From: an uncultured Eudoraea sp.
GTDB lineage: Bacteria; Bacteroidota; Bacteroidia; Flavobacteriales; Flavobacteriaceae
Direction: 5' to 3'
Assembly: GCF_947258525.1 (NCBI RefSeq)
Contig: NZ_CAMYIP010000122.1
Coordinates: forward strand, 1 to 64,000
DNA: 64,000 nt
Position numbers and translations under genes: made by a program
Shown here: piece by piece, positions 55,359 to 64,000 of the stretch
Position numbering within the stretch: the stretch's first letter is position 1
Layout of the letters: each line of letters begins with the position of its first letter
The notes under the pieces: model-generated
Seen by the model: only the letters and a program-made list of their open reading frames with translations
Databases searched by the model: none
Told to the model about the DNA's origin: nothing

Positions 55359-55886
55359 ATGATCAAAAAATTTATACTTCTTGTTTTTGTGTTGATATTT
55401 TCGGCTTGCGGAAGTTCTAACTCCATAGATAATTTCTACAATACTCATAAAAATGATAGTCAGGTTACCGCTATTCGTGTACCTCAATTCATGCTGAGCC
55501 TTTTAAGCAATATTTCACCTGAAATGAAATCGCTTATTGGAAATACAAAGGATTTAAGATATATGCAATTTCCCAGCACCACGGCTGCCCGCACTCAATA
55601 TCTGAATAATCAAATGAATTCAATTACCGGAAATTCTTTTATTGAAGTATTTCGAAAAAATGACGAGTTAAAAAGAAATGTAATATCCATTCGGGAAAAA
55701 CGGAATACGGTAAAGGAAATTCTAATCTACAACAACAATAATGTAAATGGTTCCTTTCTTTACTTCAATGGTAATTTCGACCCCGTAAAAGTGAGGGAAA
55801 TGGCCAAAAATAATGAGTTCAACGAAATTCCCAAAAGCCTAGTAAAAGATTTTAATATGCAATCTTCCGGGCTAATTAACGAGTAA
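55359..55886 (+). CDS. DUF4252 lipoprotein
   Basis: A 175-residue lipoprotein with lipobox FSAC (Cys at 17). The mature domain (VTAIRVPQFMLSLLS, then LRYMQFPSTTAA, then IREKRNTVKEILIYNNN) matches DUF4252, a Bacteroidota family of unknown function often located near RNA polymerase sigma factor operons, which is not the case here. Its last 11 bp overlap the end of the convergent gene. Confidence 0.78.
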   Translation: MIKKFILLVFVLIFSACGSSNSIDNFYNTHKNDSQVTAIRVPQFMLSLLSNISPEMKSLIGNTKDLRYMQFPSTTAARTQYLNNQMNSITGNSFIEVFRKNDELKRNVISIREKRNTVKEILIYNNNNVNGSFLYFNGNFDPVKVREMAKNNEFNEIPKSLVKDFNMQSSGLINE

Positions 55887-57420
55887 CTGCCAACGCCTTC
55901 TCCCGGATAATTTGTCCTACCGGTTTATTCTGTAAATGACCTTCCAGCCAGGAGAGTATATCCAAATATAGAAAGGCTCGTTTTTCATATGGATGATCTT
56001 CATATTTCTTCAGCTCATCATAAAGTTTTTGAAATTCAGCTTTTAATTCATGAGGATAAATGTTGCCTAACTTTCTTAAGAATTTGATCATTTCTTTCTG
56101 AACGGCCTGAAGATCATTCATTTTGAGCAAAAATTTATAGGTGCTTTTTAGCTGAATCTCAAGATGATAGTCCATTCCTGCCTCATAATGCGCCACTAAG
56201 CTTAAAACCCTGGCAAAACACATAAGATCTTCCCTCATCTTTAAACTTTTATTGTCAATGATCTTCTTTAAGTACTTTATACAGGTTTTATTATCTCCAA
56301 CACCAAAATACAGACAAGCAATTTTATAATAGAATATCATTATATGATGCTGGTCTATGCGATCGCTGTGTTTGGTAATCCCATATTCAATTATTTTTAC
56401 GAGGTATAATCCTTTGTCAAATGTCCCCTCAAGGAAATGAAGATTTAACTTATTTGAATAAATATACAGGAATGCTAAAGATGATATGTTGTCATTTTTA
56501 GAAAATTCTTTATCACCTACAATAGCCTCTAATTTTTCAAGTGTCTCTTTAAATTGTGAACTATATTTTACAAAAAACAATGATTCCAATAAATAGTGAT
56601 TCCCTTTCAAAAAGAAAACAGGATTTAAATAAATCATATTTCTATTCTCGTAGAACAGATCTACCCATTTACTGGCGTATTTATAACACGATAAGAAGTC
56701 CTGTATTAAAAAACTATACCACAAATGAGCTTTATACAACCATAGCTTTTCTCTAAAACCAAGATCTTCAATCTTATATTCGGGTAGATGATCCGAGAAA
56801 TAGCGTCTTACGCGGTGAAGGTCTTCATCATTTCGTACGTAGCCTACTTTTAACATCATTCCATATAGCTGAAGAGATAAATTGGAAAGTTTGCTTGTCA
56901 TTACATTCTGCTCGGATAATTTCTTTGCCTGCTGAACCAATTCATCTGCCCTATCCGGAATACTCCTCGTAATATATTGCGTTTCTATAATTTTTTCCAG
57001 TTCCACTATTTCATAGGCAATATTTTTCTCTTCATTATCTATTGCTACCCCTTTTACTTTATCCAAAATCTTAAGGCTTTGCTTATACAAGCCTTTTTGA
57101 TAAAGAATAGTGGCAAAGTCTAATTGCTCTCTAATTTGAACTCTAATATTTTGATTTACCGGATTTAATCTTAAACTCACTAAAATCTGTTTATACAAAT
57201 GCGCTTTTAGATTAGAAAGCTGTGTTTTTTTAACAATTCCACTTTCTAAAATGGCCTTTTCATCATATCTCTTAAGTTTATCAAGTAAGTTAAAAAGCGC
57301 AAGAAATTTGGCATCTGTATTAACTCCAAGACGACCCACATATAGTTTAAATTGTCTCTTTTCAGATTTAGAAAGAGATTTAACTAATACAAACAATGAA
57401 TCTTTATGGACATTTGTCAT
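55876..57420 (-). CDS. Large helical protein, conserved in Bacteroidota, unknown
   Basis: A 514-residue protein with no signal or membrane segment. It is rich in Leu, Lys, Glu and Tyr in an alternating helical pattern, with a TPR-like repeat (for example YQKGLYKQSLKILDKV near 112-127 and CYKYASKWVDLFY near 248-260). The N-terminus (LVKSLSKSEKRQFKLYVGR near 13-31) resembles the start of a family of Bacteroidota-specific helical proteins. I do not recognise a function. It is a single gene read towards the DUF4252 lipoprotein gene. Confidence 0.65.
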   Translation of the reverse strand: MTNVHKDSLFVLVKSLSKSEKRQFKLYVGRLGVNTDAKFLALFNLLDKLKRYDEKAILESGIVKKTQLSNLKAHLYKQILVSLRLNPVNQNIRVQIREQLDFATILYQKGLYKQSLKILDKVKGVAIDNEEKNIAYEIVELEKIIETQYITRSIPDRADELVQQAKKLSEQNVMTSKLSNLSLQLYGMMLKVGYVRNDEDLHRVRRYFSDHLPEYKIEDLGFREKLWLYKAHLWYSFLIQDFLSCYKYASKWVDLFYENRNMIYLNPVFFLKGNHYLLESLFFVKYSSQFKETLEKLEAIVGDKEFSKNDNISSLAFLYIYSNKLNLHFLEGTFDKGLYLVKIIEYGITKHSDRIDQHHIMIFYYKIACLYFGVGDNKTCIKYLKKIIDNKSLKMREDLMCFARVLSLVAHYEAGMDYHLEIQLKSTYKFLLKMNDLQAVQKEMIKFLRKLGNIYPHELKAEFQKLYDELKKYEDHPYEKRAFLYLDILSWLEGHLQNKPVGQIIREKALAVTR

Positions 57421-57565
57421 CGTAAAAAATGTAATTTATATATTTGTTTTTCAGTACTTTACGAATGCTGAAAAGTAAATTAACGTTGTAAATGAATCAT
57501 AGGTATAAAAGCAATTCGCATTCCTAACTATATATTCGTATTATGACTAAAATTATGCAAAAATA

Positions 57566-58738
57566 ATGAGTAAAGATAAGGTAGACATTTTTGATACTAC
57601 ACTCAGGGATGGTGAACAAGTTCCGGGCTGTAAACTAGATTCCAAACAGAAGCTTGTAATTGCAGAACGCCTGGATGAATTAGGCGTTGATATTATTGAA
57701 GCCGGATTTCCAATTTCGAGCCCCGGTGATTTCAATTCTGTCAATGAAATTGCAAAAATTGTAAAGAAAGCAACGGTATGTGGATTGACAAGATCTGTTA
57801 AAAAAGATATCGAAGTAGCCGCCGAAGCTTTAAAGTATGCAATAAAACCCAGAATTCACACGGGAATTGGCACCTCTGATTCACATATAAAATACAAATT
57901 TAATTCAACACAGGATAAAATTCTGGAAAGAGCAGTTGATGCCGTCAAGTATGCAAAAACATTTGTAGAGGATGTTGAATTTTATGCTGAAGATGCAGGA
58001 AGGACAGATAATGAGTACCTGGCGCGTGTATGCGAAGCTGTTATTAAAGCAGGAGCTACTGTATTAAATATACCTGATACTACAGGATATTGTCTTCCGG
58101 AGGAGTATGGTGCAAAAATGAAATATCTCAGAGAGAATGTAAAAGGAATTGACAAAGCTAAACTTTCTTGTCACTGTCATAATGACCTGGGCTTAGCAAC
58201 AGCTAATTCTATTTCTGGAGTCATAAACGGCGCCAGACAGATAGAATGTACAATTAATGGTATTGGAGAAAGAGCAGGAAATACTTCTCTTGAAGAAGTT
58301 GTGATGATTTTAAGACAGCACCCGGATCTTAATCTGGATACCAATATTAACAGCAAATTATTATACAGTACCAGCCAAATGGTCTCAAATAAAATGGGAA
58401 TGGTGGTACAGCCCAACAAAGCTATTGTCGGTTCAAATGCGTTTGCGCATAGTTCCGGAATACATCAGGATGGAGTGATCAAAAAACGAGAAACTTACGA
58501 AATTATTGATCCGGAAGATGTTGGAGTCAACGAATCTTCCATAGTGCTTACCGCAAGAAGTGGTAGAGCAGCATTGGCATACAGAGCCAAAAAAGTAGGT
58601 TATGAACTCACCAAAGTACAATTGGATAGTGTTTATACTGAATTCTTAAAATTTGCAGACCGGAAAAAAGAAATCGTTGACAATGATATCCATCAAATAA
58701 TCGAAGCAAGTCCAATAAATATTGAAAGTATCGCATAA
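57566..58738 (+). CDS. leuA: 2-Isopropylmalate synthase, lacking the regulatory domain
   Basis: A 390-residue enzyme with a TIM-barrel: [11 protein letters not shown] (12-22, catalytic Arg/Asp), [12 protein letters not shown] (near 138), and the metal ligands in [15 protein letters not shown] (near 203) and GIGERAGN (near 230). The C-terminal LeuA dimer/regulatory domain (about 120 residues), present in E. coli LeuA, is absent, so leucine feedback inhibition by that domain is unlikely. It condenses acetyl-CoA with 2-oxoisovalerate. leuB follows with no gap. Confidence 0.9.
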   Translation: MSKDKVDIFDTTLRDGEQVPGCKLDSKQKLVIAERLDELGVDIIEAGFPISSPGDFNSVNEIAKIVKKATVCGLTRSVKKDIEVAAEALKYAIKPRIHTGIGTSDSHIKYKFNSTQDKILERAVDAVKYAKTFVEDVEFYAEDAGRTDNEYLARVCEAVIKAGATVLNIPDTTGYCLPEEYGAKMKYLRENVKGIDKAKLSCHCHNDLGLATANSISGVINGARQIECTINGIGERAGNTSLEEVVMILRQHPDLNLDTNINSKLLYSTSQMVSNKMGMVVQPNKAIVGSNAFAHSSGIHQDGVIKKRETYEIIDPEDVGVNESSIVLTARSGRAALAYRAKKVGYELTKVQLDSVYTEFLKFADRKKEIVDNDIHQIIEASPINIESIA

Positions 58739-59857
58739 ATGAACCTTAAAATTGCACTTTTACCTGGTGACGGAATTGGACCCGAAGTGTCTGCTCAAAC
58801 CGTAAAGTGCCTTCAAACTGTTGAGGAGATCTTTGGTCATCAATTTGAATTTACTGAAGCGATTGTTGGAGCAGAGGCAATAGATAAAACGGGTAACCCA
58901 CTTCCTGATGCCACTTTGAAATTATGTAAAGATTCAGATGCAGTATTGTTCGGTGCAATCGGAGACCCTAAATATGACAATGATCCCGATGCCAAAATCA
59001 GGCCGGAGCAAGGCCTTTTGAAATTAAGGAAAGAGCTGGATCTTTTTAGCAATATCCGACCGGTAAAAGTATTTCCATCCCTTATTGACAGATCCCCGCT
59101 AAAGAAAAAAATTATCCGTGGTACTGATTTTGTAATCTATCGCGAACTTATTGGTGGGGTTTATTTTGGTGAGAAGCACCTGAGTAAAGATGGTACCGTT
59201 GCCTCTGACCTATGCACTTATTCTGAGGCAGAAATTAGCCGTATTGCTCATTTGGCATTCAAGGCAGCTAAAATAAGACGAAAGAAAGTAACACTCGTAG
59301 ACAAGGCAAATGTCCTGGAATCTTCGAGATTATGGCGAAAAGTGGTTTCAAAAATTGGAGAAAGTTATCCGGAAATTGCATTAGATTTTTTATTCATAGA
59401 CAACGCAGCAATGCAACTAATACTTAATCCCAGCCAATTTGATGTAATTCTTACTGAAAATATGTTTGGTGATATTCTGTCTGATGAAGGAAGCGCAATT
59501 GGTGGCTCAATTGGACTATTGCCTTCCGCTTCAGTGGGAGAGAAAAACGCACTTTTTGAGCCCATTCACGGCTCTTATCCTCAGGCTAAAGATAAAGATA
59601 TAGCTAACCCTATAGCATCAATTTTATCAGCGGCTATGCTGCTAGATCATTTTAAACTGGATGAAGAGTCGAAAGCAGTTGTAATAGCGGTTCTGAAGTC
59701 AATGAAAAATGAAATAGTAACCCCTGACTTGGATAAAAACAGTAAATATGGGACAAATTATGTTGGTGATTTTATTTCCAGCAACATAAGGGAATTGGAT
59801 GATCATCTCATAATCAACCGTGAAAACATTTGGTTAGGAAAATCTACAATAATTTAA
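58739..59857 (+). CDS. leuB: 3-Isopropylmalate dehydrogenase
   Basis: A 372-residue isocitrate/isopropylmalate dehydrogenase. It opens with IALLPGDGIGPEV (NAD-binding region). Substrate and metal motifs are RPEQGLLKLRKEL (near 95), GGVYFGE (near 138), the catalytic Lys in TLVDKANVLESSRLW (near 185) and DNFGDILSDEGSAIGGS-like MFGDILSDEGS (near 242). It oxidises 3-isopropylmalate in leucine synthesis. The start follows the leuA stop directly, so the two are coupled. leuC and leuD are not in the window. Confidence 0.94.
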   Translation: MNLKIALLPGDGIGPEVSAQTVKCLQTVEEIFGHQFEFTEAIVGAEAIDKTGNPLPDATLKLCKDSDAVLFGAIGDPKYDNDPDAKIRPEQGLLKLRKELDLFSNIRPVKVFPSLIDRSPLKKKIIRGTDFVIYRELIGGVYFGEKHLSKDGTVASDLCTYSEAEISRIAHLAFKAAKIRRKKVTLVDKANVLESSRLWRKVVSKIGESYPEIALDFLFIDNAAMQLILNPSQFDVILTENMFGDILSDEGSAIGGSIGLLPSASVGEKNALFEPIHGSYPQAKDKDIANPIASILSAAMLLDHFKLDEESKAVVIAVLKSMKNEIVTPDLDKNSKYGTNYVGDFISSNIRELDDHLIINRENIWLGKSTII

Positions 59858-59902
59858 GAAAGATGATCATTGGTGCCGGAACCAGCTAAATTAAATAGTG
59901 AA

Positions 59903-61123
59903 TTATTCACTTAGTAGTAATTCAATATAATCATTAAAATCTTCCTTAAAATCAATATACTTTTGCCCTGTAGCCGGTCCGTTAAATCCGGTATGAATCT
60001 TTCTTACTTTTCCTCTTTTATCAATAAATATAGTTGTTGGGTATGACAAAATATGATTTAACATTGGGAGTTTTTCATTTGCCTTGATCTTGTTTGAACT
60101 GCCGTACTGCGCCAGAAGTATTGGATAAGGTACCCCTACTCTGTTTTTAAGTCTTTCAATTCTTTTGAACGCCAGGTCTTTGGTCTTTGCGTACTCGAAA
60201 GCTAATGCAACCACCTCAAAATTGTCTCGTTTTCTGGTTTTTACATATTCCGACAAAAATTTAGTTTCATCCAGGCAATTCGGGCACCAGGTTCCCATAA
60301 TTTGAACAACTACAACTTTGCCATTAAATCTGGGATCTTCTAATGAAATAAGAGCATCATTGGCATTAGGAAACGAAAACTGCAATTCTTCATATCCCTC
60401 TTTTAAAAATGTGAGTGACTCTTCATCAGCCAATTCAAATTGGTCATTCCGGTGAGCAATAAAAGGCTCTTTAAAATGATTTCCTGAATAAAAAGTTCCG
60501 GTTAAACTGCTATCCGTCACCTTTGCCGTAAACAAAAAAGCGTGAGCTCCGTCAAAAGTTGATAATTTTAAACTATCCCCATCTACAATTCCTTCTAAAT
60601 ATCTATAATCCCCTGTGTTAGTTCTAAAGGTCCCACTTACCCTGTTTTTTTCCTGCGAAAAAATTCCTTTTGCCAAATACTCGTCTTCTGTATCCGGACT
60701 GAATTTGGTTTCCCATATCCCGGAAACATTTAATCGGGCATTTTCTGAGCTACGAAATCTTGTACTATCTCCAAATACGGCATTAAATGGGACAATTCTA
60801 TCCAGGCTTTCCTTTATAAAATCACCCTTAATAGCTGAATCACTAAACGTCCCTGAGATATAGCCTTCAAACGCGGGCATTTTAATTTTTATACTATCAT
60901 TATTGATATCAATCTCGTCAACATGAATAGTTTCTTCTGCATTGTAAATATTGATTACATACCCTGAATGCTCTTTTTTTAAATCAAAATTAAAGGGAAG
61001 AACCTCTTTGTCCATCACCTCCAATTGCGCGGACCACCTACCCTCTCGTAGCCCTTCATTTTTGGGGTTAACACAGGAAAGTAAAGTTAAAAGAAGTAGA
61101 GAAAAGCAGTAAAATCTTCTCAT
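59903..61123 (-). CDS. TlpA-family thiol-disulfide oxidoreductase, lipoprotein
   Basis: 406 residues from the ATG at 61123 (a longer frame reaches 61171). It has a lipobox (LLSC, Cys near 17). The first 230 residues are two similar beta-rich modules (GRWSAQLEV..., then SGIWETKFSP...). The C-terminal thioredoxin domain (from about 250) has the redox motif GTWCPNCLDE (Cys near 279 and 282) and a cis-Pro region in YPTTIFI (near 362). It probably reduces or oxidises periplasmic thiols at the envelope, for example in cytochrome maturation. Confidence 0.83.
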   Translation of the reverse strand: MRRFYCFSLLLLTLLSCVNPKNEGLREGRWSAQLEVMDKEVLPFNFDLKKEHSGYVINIYNAEETIHVDEIDINNDSIKIKMPAFEGYISGTFSDSAIKGDFIKESLDRIVPFNAVFGDSTRFRSSENARLNVSGIWETKFSPDTEDEYLAKGIFSQEKNRVSGTFRTNTGDYRYLEGIVDGDSLKLSTFDGAHAFLFTAKVTDSSLTGTFYSGNHFKEPFIAHRNDQFELADEESLTFLKEGYEELQFSFPNANDALISLEDPRFNGKVVVVQIMGTWCPNCLDETKFLSEYVKTRKRDNFEVVALAFEYAKTKDLAFKRIERLKNRVGVPYPILLAQYGSSNKIKANEKLPMLNHILSYPTTIFIDKRGKVRKIHTGFNGPATGQKYIDFKEDFNDYIELLLSE

Positions 61124-61202
61124 AAGATTAGTTCTAATATTTAATGCGAAATAACGATTAAAATCCTTCAATAAAAAATAAAGCTAATCATCCTCCGGTA
61201 TA

Positions 61203-61233
61203 TTGAATGTGTAAGTCCTTTGTTTTATCTTTG
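61203..61233 (+). promoter_or_regulatory. Candidate pheT promoter
   Basis: TTG at 61203 and TATCTTTG at 61226-61233 give a Bacteroidota -33/-7 pair with good spacing, 17 bp before the pheT ATG. Confidence 0.6.
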
Positions 61234-61250
61234 CAGGCTAAAACTAACCA

Positions 61251-63677
61251 ATGAAAATTTCCTATAACTGGTTAAAGCAGTTTCTTAAACTCGACTGGGA
61301 AGCAGAAAAAACAGGGGAACTTCTAACCAATTTAGGTCTTGAAGTAGAAGGTATTTCCCTATTCGAGTCTATTCCCGGTTCTTTAGAGGGCATAGTTGTA
61401 GGTCATGTCTTAAGCTGTGAAAAACATCCGGATGCAGATAGGTTAAAACTTACAACGGTTGATATTGGTTTAGAAAAACCTGTTCAAATAGTTTGTGGTG
61501 CCCCAAATGTGGCCGAAGGTCAAATGGTACCTGTGGCTACCATTGGTTCCACACTACACACAAACGAGGGTGAAACCCTGAAAATTAAGAAAGGAAAAAT
61601 TAGAGGTGTTGAGAGTCACGGAATGATATGTGCAGAAGATGAGTTAGGCTTAGGTGACAACCATGATGGTATAATGATTTTAAGTGAAGGCCTCATTCCC
61701 GGAACTGCTTGTTCTGAAATATTTAAAATAGAGAATGATGAAGTTTTTGAAATTGGCTTAACACCAAACAGGGCCGATGCCATGAGCCATCATGGAGTGG
61801 CGAGGGATCTGAAGGCCGGGTTGATTCAAAGAGATATTCACACAGAACTTATTACTCCTTCTGTAAGTAATTTCAATGTTGAAAACAGATCGCTTAAAAT
61901 AGATGTATCTGTTGAAAATAATAATCTTGCGCCTAGGTATTGTGGCGTAACACTCAGTAATCTTATTGTTCAGCCTTCACCGGATTGGTTAAAAAACAGG
62001 CTGCGCGCTATTGGTCTTAGCCCTATTAACAACGTGGTTGATGCCACAAATTATGTTCTGCACGAATTGGGACAACCCTTGCACGCTTTTGATGCCGATA
62101 GAATTCTGGGAAAAAAGATAATTGTAAAAACCTTACCATCGGGAACTAAATTTATGACCCTGGACGGTGAGGAACGCATATTGGATAAAGAAGACCTCAT
62201 GATTTGCGATGATGAGAAACCAATGTGTATCGCCGGAGTTTTTGGAGGTATTAATACAGGTGTAACGGAAAATACAAAATCAATATTTCTTGAAAGTGCT
62301 TATTTCGACCCTGTTTCAATTAGAAAGACCGCAAAACGGCACGGTTTAAATACAGATGCCTCATTTCGTTTTGAAAGAGGTGTGGATATAAATAATGTAG
62401 AATATTGCCTTCGCAGGGCAGCCTTACTAATACGAGAGATCACCGGGGGAGATATTACGTCTGATATCATTGATCTATATCCACGAAAAAAAGATGATTA
62501 TCAGGTATTTCTTTCTTTTGAAAAAATTGAGGCTTTAATTGGTCAAAAAATACCGGCAGACACAATTAAGTCCATTTTAGCCTCCCTGGATATAAAGGTT
62601 AAAAACGCTACCGAATCCGGATTAGGACTACTTATTCCATTTTACAGGGTAGACGTGCAAAGAGAAGTGGACGTAATTGAAGAAATTTTACGCGTTTACG
62701 GATACAACAACATAGATTCCAAAGAAAAGCTTAATGCTTCTATTGCCAGCACCAGCAGGTTTGAAGATCATAAACTTGAAAAACTAATTGGTGACTTGCT
62801 GGCTTCCAGAGGTTTTTATGAAATTTTGACCAATAGCTTAACCACTCCTGGTTATGACAAATTAATAGATAATAATTCTGAAGAATCTAGGGTTACTATA
62901 TTAAATCCGCTAAGTACAGATTTGTCAGTTTTGAGACAAAACATGTTATTCAATGCTCTAGAAACTGTTTCATATAATATAAACAGAAAAAAACAGAACC
63001 TGAATTTTTTTGAATTCGGGAAAACATACCAGCAAATCAAATCGAAATATATAGAATCTAAGCACTTAAGCTTAATTGTCACGGGAATTCGCAATGAGAA
63101 CAGTTGGATCGCACCTTCAAAGCCTACAGATTTTTATTTTCTAAAAGCAGCCGTTGAGCTGGTTTTAGAGCGCCTTGGTATCACTAATTACGAATCTTTC
63201 TCCGAACAGAATGACATATTCCATGAAGGTCTGAGCCTGAATAAGAATAAAACTGAATTGGTCTCCTTTGGAATGATTCAAAAAGCTATTTTAAAAGAAT
63301 TTGATATCAAACAAGATGTATTTTATGCCGATTTTAATTGGGACGCATTATCAAAGATTATTAGTAAGAATGAAATAATTTTTGAGAAAATTTCGCGATT
63401 CCCTGAGGTAAAAAGAGATTTGGCTCTACTATTGGACACAGGTATATCTTTTGATGAAATCAAAACTATTGCATACGATACAGAAAGGAATCTACTCAAA
63501 AGCATAACACTTTTTGACGTTTATACCGGAAAGAATCTCCCTCCGGAAAAAAAATCATACGCTCTTGGGTTTACTATCGGGGATCCACATAAAACACTAA
63601 CGGATAAGCAGATTGATAAGATTATGAAAAAATTGCAACAGCGCTTTGAAAAAGAGTTAGGTGCAGTGCTGCGATAG
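61251..63677 (+). CDS. pheT: Phenylalanine-tRNA ligase beta subunit
   Basis: An 808-residue protein of the standard length. In order it has an EMAP-like tRNA-binding domain (GHVLSCEKHPDADRLKL near 50), the B3/B4 editing domain with DATNYVLHELGQPLHAFD (near 266), a B5 domain (about 400-480), the catalytic-like core (about 490-680) and the ferredoxin-fold anticodon-binding domain (SRFPEVKRDLALLL near 720 to the end). It forms the alpha2-beta2 synthetase with PheS, which is not in the window. Confidence 0.95.
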   Translation: MKISYNWLKQFLKLDWEAEKTGELLTNLGLEVEGISLFESIPGSLEGIVVGHVLSCEKHPDADRLKLTTVDIGLEKPVQIVCGAPNVAEGQMVPVATIGSTLHTNEGETLKIKKGKIRGVESHGMICAEDELGLGDNHDGIMILSEGLIPGTACSEIFKIENDEVFEIGLTPNRADAMSHHGVARDLKAGLIQRDIHTELITPSVSNFNVENRSLKIDVSVENNNLAPRYCGVTLSNLIVQPSPDWLKNRLRAIGLSPINNVVDATNYVLHELGQPLHAFDADRILGKKIIVKTLPSGTKFMTLDGEERILDKEDLMICDDEKPMCIAGVFGGINTGVTENTKSIFLESAYFDPVSIRKTAKRHGLNTDASFRFERGVDINNVEYCLRRAALLIREITGGDITSDIIDLYPRKKDDYQVFLSFEKIEALIGQKIPADTIKSILASLDIKVKNATESGLGLLIPFYRVDVQREVDVIEEILRVYGYNNIDSKEKLNASIASTSRFEDHKLEKLIGDLLASRGFYEILTNSLTTPGYDKLIDNNSEESRVTILNPLSTDLSVLRQNMLFNALETVSYNINRKKQNLNFFEFGKTYQQIKSKYIESKHLSLIVTGIRNENSWIAPSKPTDFYFLKAAVELVLERLGITNYESFSEQNDIFHEGLSLNKNKTELVSFGMIQKAILKEFDIKQDVFYADFNWDALSKIISKNEIIFEKISRFPEVKRDLALLLDTGISFDEIKTIAYDTERNLLKSITLFDVYTGKNLPPEKKSYALGFTIGDPHKTLTDKQIDKIMKKLQQRFEKELGAVLR

Positions 63678-63678
63678 A

Positions 63679-64000
63679 TTAAAATTGATTGGGTAAAATT
63701 ACACTGTCAATTTCGTGAATGACTCCATTACTCTGATTGAAATCCGCAGAGGTTATCCTGGCCATATTACCAAAACAGTCTGTTAGAACAATGTCCAGTC
63801 CATCCATAGTGACTAATAACTCATTACCCTGAACTGTGGTTAAAATGGCACTACCTTTACCCCTGCACATAGCTCGTAATATCTTGGAAGCTGTGAGTTT
63901 ACCGGCAACTATATGATAAGTAACTAAAGACTGCAATGCCTTCTTGTTTTCTGGTCTTAATAACTCGGATATCTTATCTGAAGACATTTTTTCAAAGGCG
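63679..64000 (-). CDS. Fasciclin domain protein, N-terminus beyond window
   Basis: The frame is open through the window edge. The visible C-terminal part of 106 residues starts AFEKMSSDKISELLRPENK. It contains the fasciclin H1 box region (LQSLVTYHIVAGKL near its residue 24) and ends in NGVIHEIDSVILPNQF, the typical H2 region. Fasciclin domains are usually secreted adhesion modules. An ATG at 63987 is internal, not the true start. Confidence 0.85.
   Translation of the reverse strand, partial: AFEKMSSDKISELLRPENKKALQSLVTYHIVAGKLTASKILRAMCRGKGSAILTTVQGNELLVTMDGLDIVLTDCFGNMARITSADFNQSNGVIHEIDSVILPNQF

Noticed and set aside
1-64000. tRNA, rRNA, CRISPR arrays, insertion sequences and prophage genes
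   Set aside because: I looked through the intergenic regions for cloverleaf-like, repeat-spacer and transposase signatures and saw none, though small RNA genes without clear signals could be missed by eye.

Overview
The window looks like a chromosomal segment from a marine-type member of the Flavobacteriia (Bacteroidota). The evidence is the AT-rich, tightly packed gene content, several Bacteroidota-typical families (DUF4834, DUF2853, DUF4252, PF14905 outer-membrane barrels, a LytTR regulator paired with a TPR histidine kinase), promoters of the TAnnTTTG type, and a complete-looking menaquinone gene set. I see no tRNA, rRNA, insertion sequence, prophage, CRISPR array or attachment site.

Layout. 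1-4726 (minus): end of a surface-polysaccharide locus with a flippase, a glycosyltransferase, a YfhO-type membrane protein and a small DUF4834 protein. 4813-9618: an outer-membrane protein, then three genes that together suggest sphingolipid or sulfonolipid (capnine) synthesis: a GNAT-like N-acyltransferase candidate, an alpha-oxoamine synthase and a cysteine-synthase-like enzyme. 9688-16087: an S9 peptidase, EbfC, a YegP-like protein, threonine aldolase and a large zinc metalloprotease. 16281-19599: the circularly permuted ATP-grasp, alpha-E and transglutaminase operon. 19669-30867: prfB, arsC, an outer-membrane barrel receptor, fumC, a coiled-coil protein, a GNAT, a metallo-beta-lactamase-fold lipoprotein, EttA and small membrane proteins. 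30939-34973: an oxidoreductase, an acyl-CoA carboxylase beta subunit and an M24 peptidase. 35047-48815 (all minus): menE, menC, menA, menD, menF and a hotdog thioesterase, with a CPBP protease, a histidine kinase/LytTR response regulator pair and a few housekeeping genes among them. 48874-64000: small enzymes, dnaK, panB, an RluA-type pseudouridine synthase, leuA-leuB, a TlpA-like lipoprotein, pheT and a partial fasciclin protein.

The most unusual region is the 742-bp space between the response regulator and the histidine kinase (41070-41811). It holds three copies of one module on the minus strand: a pair of TGTTGT elements with an exact 21-bp period (the geometry of LytTR binding sites), followed about 30 bp later by a TAnnTTTG-like -7 box. 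The first two copies each lead, about 86 bp from the operator, into a strong intrinsic terminator whose G-U wobbles fit only the minus strand. The third leads into the histidine kinase gene. This predicts two short regulatory RNAs and the kinase gene under common control of the neighbouring LytTR regulator.

Two normally essential genes are broken by internal out-of-frame deletions. prfB lacks about 29 codons in its central domain, in addition to its normal programmed frameshift. dnaK lacks about 14 codons in its C-terminal lid. Two such lesions 31 kb apart suggest assembly errors, but if real they would be remarkable.
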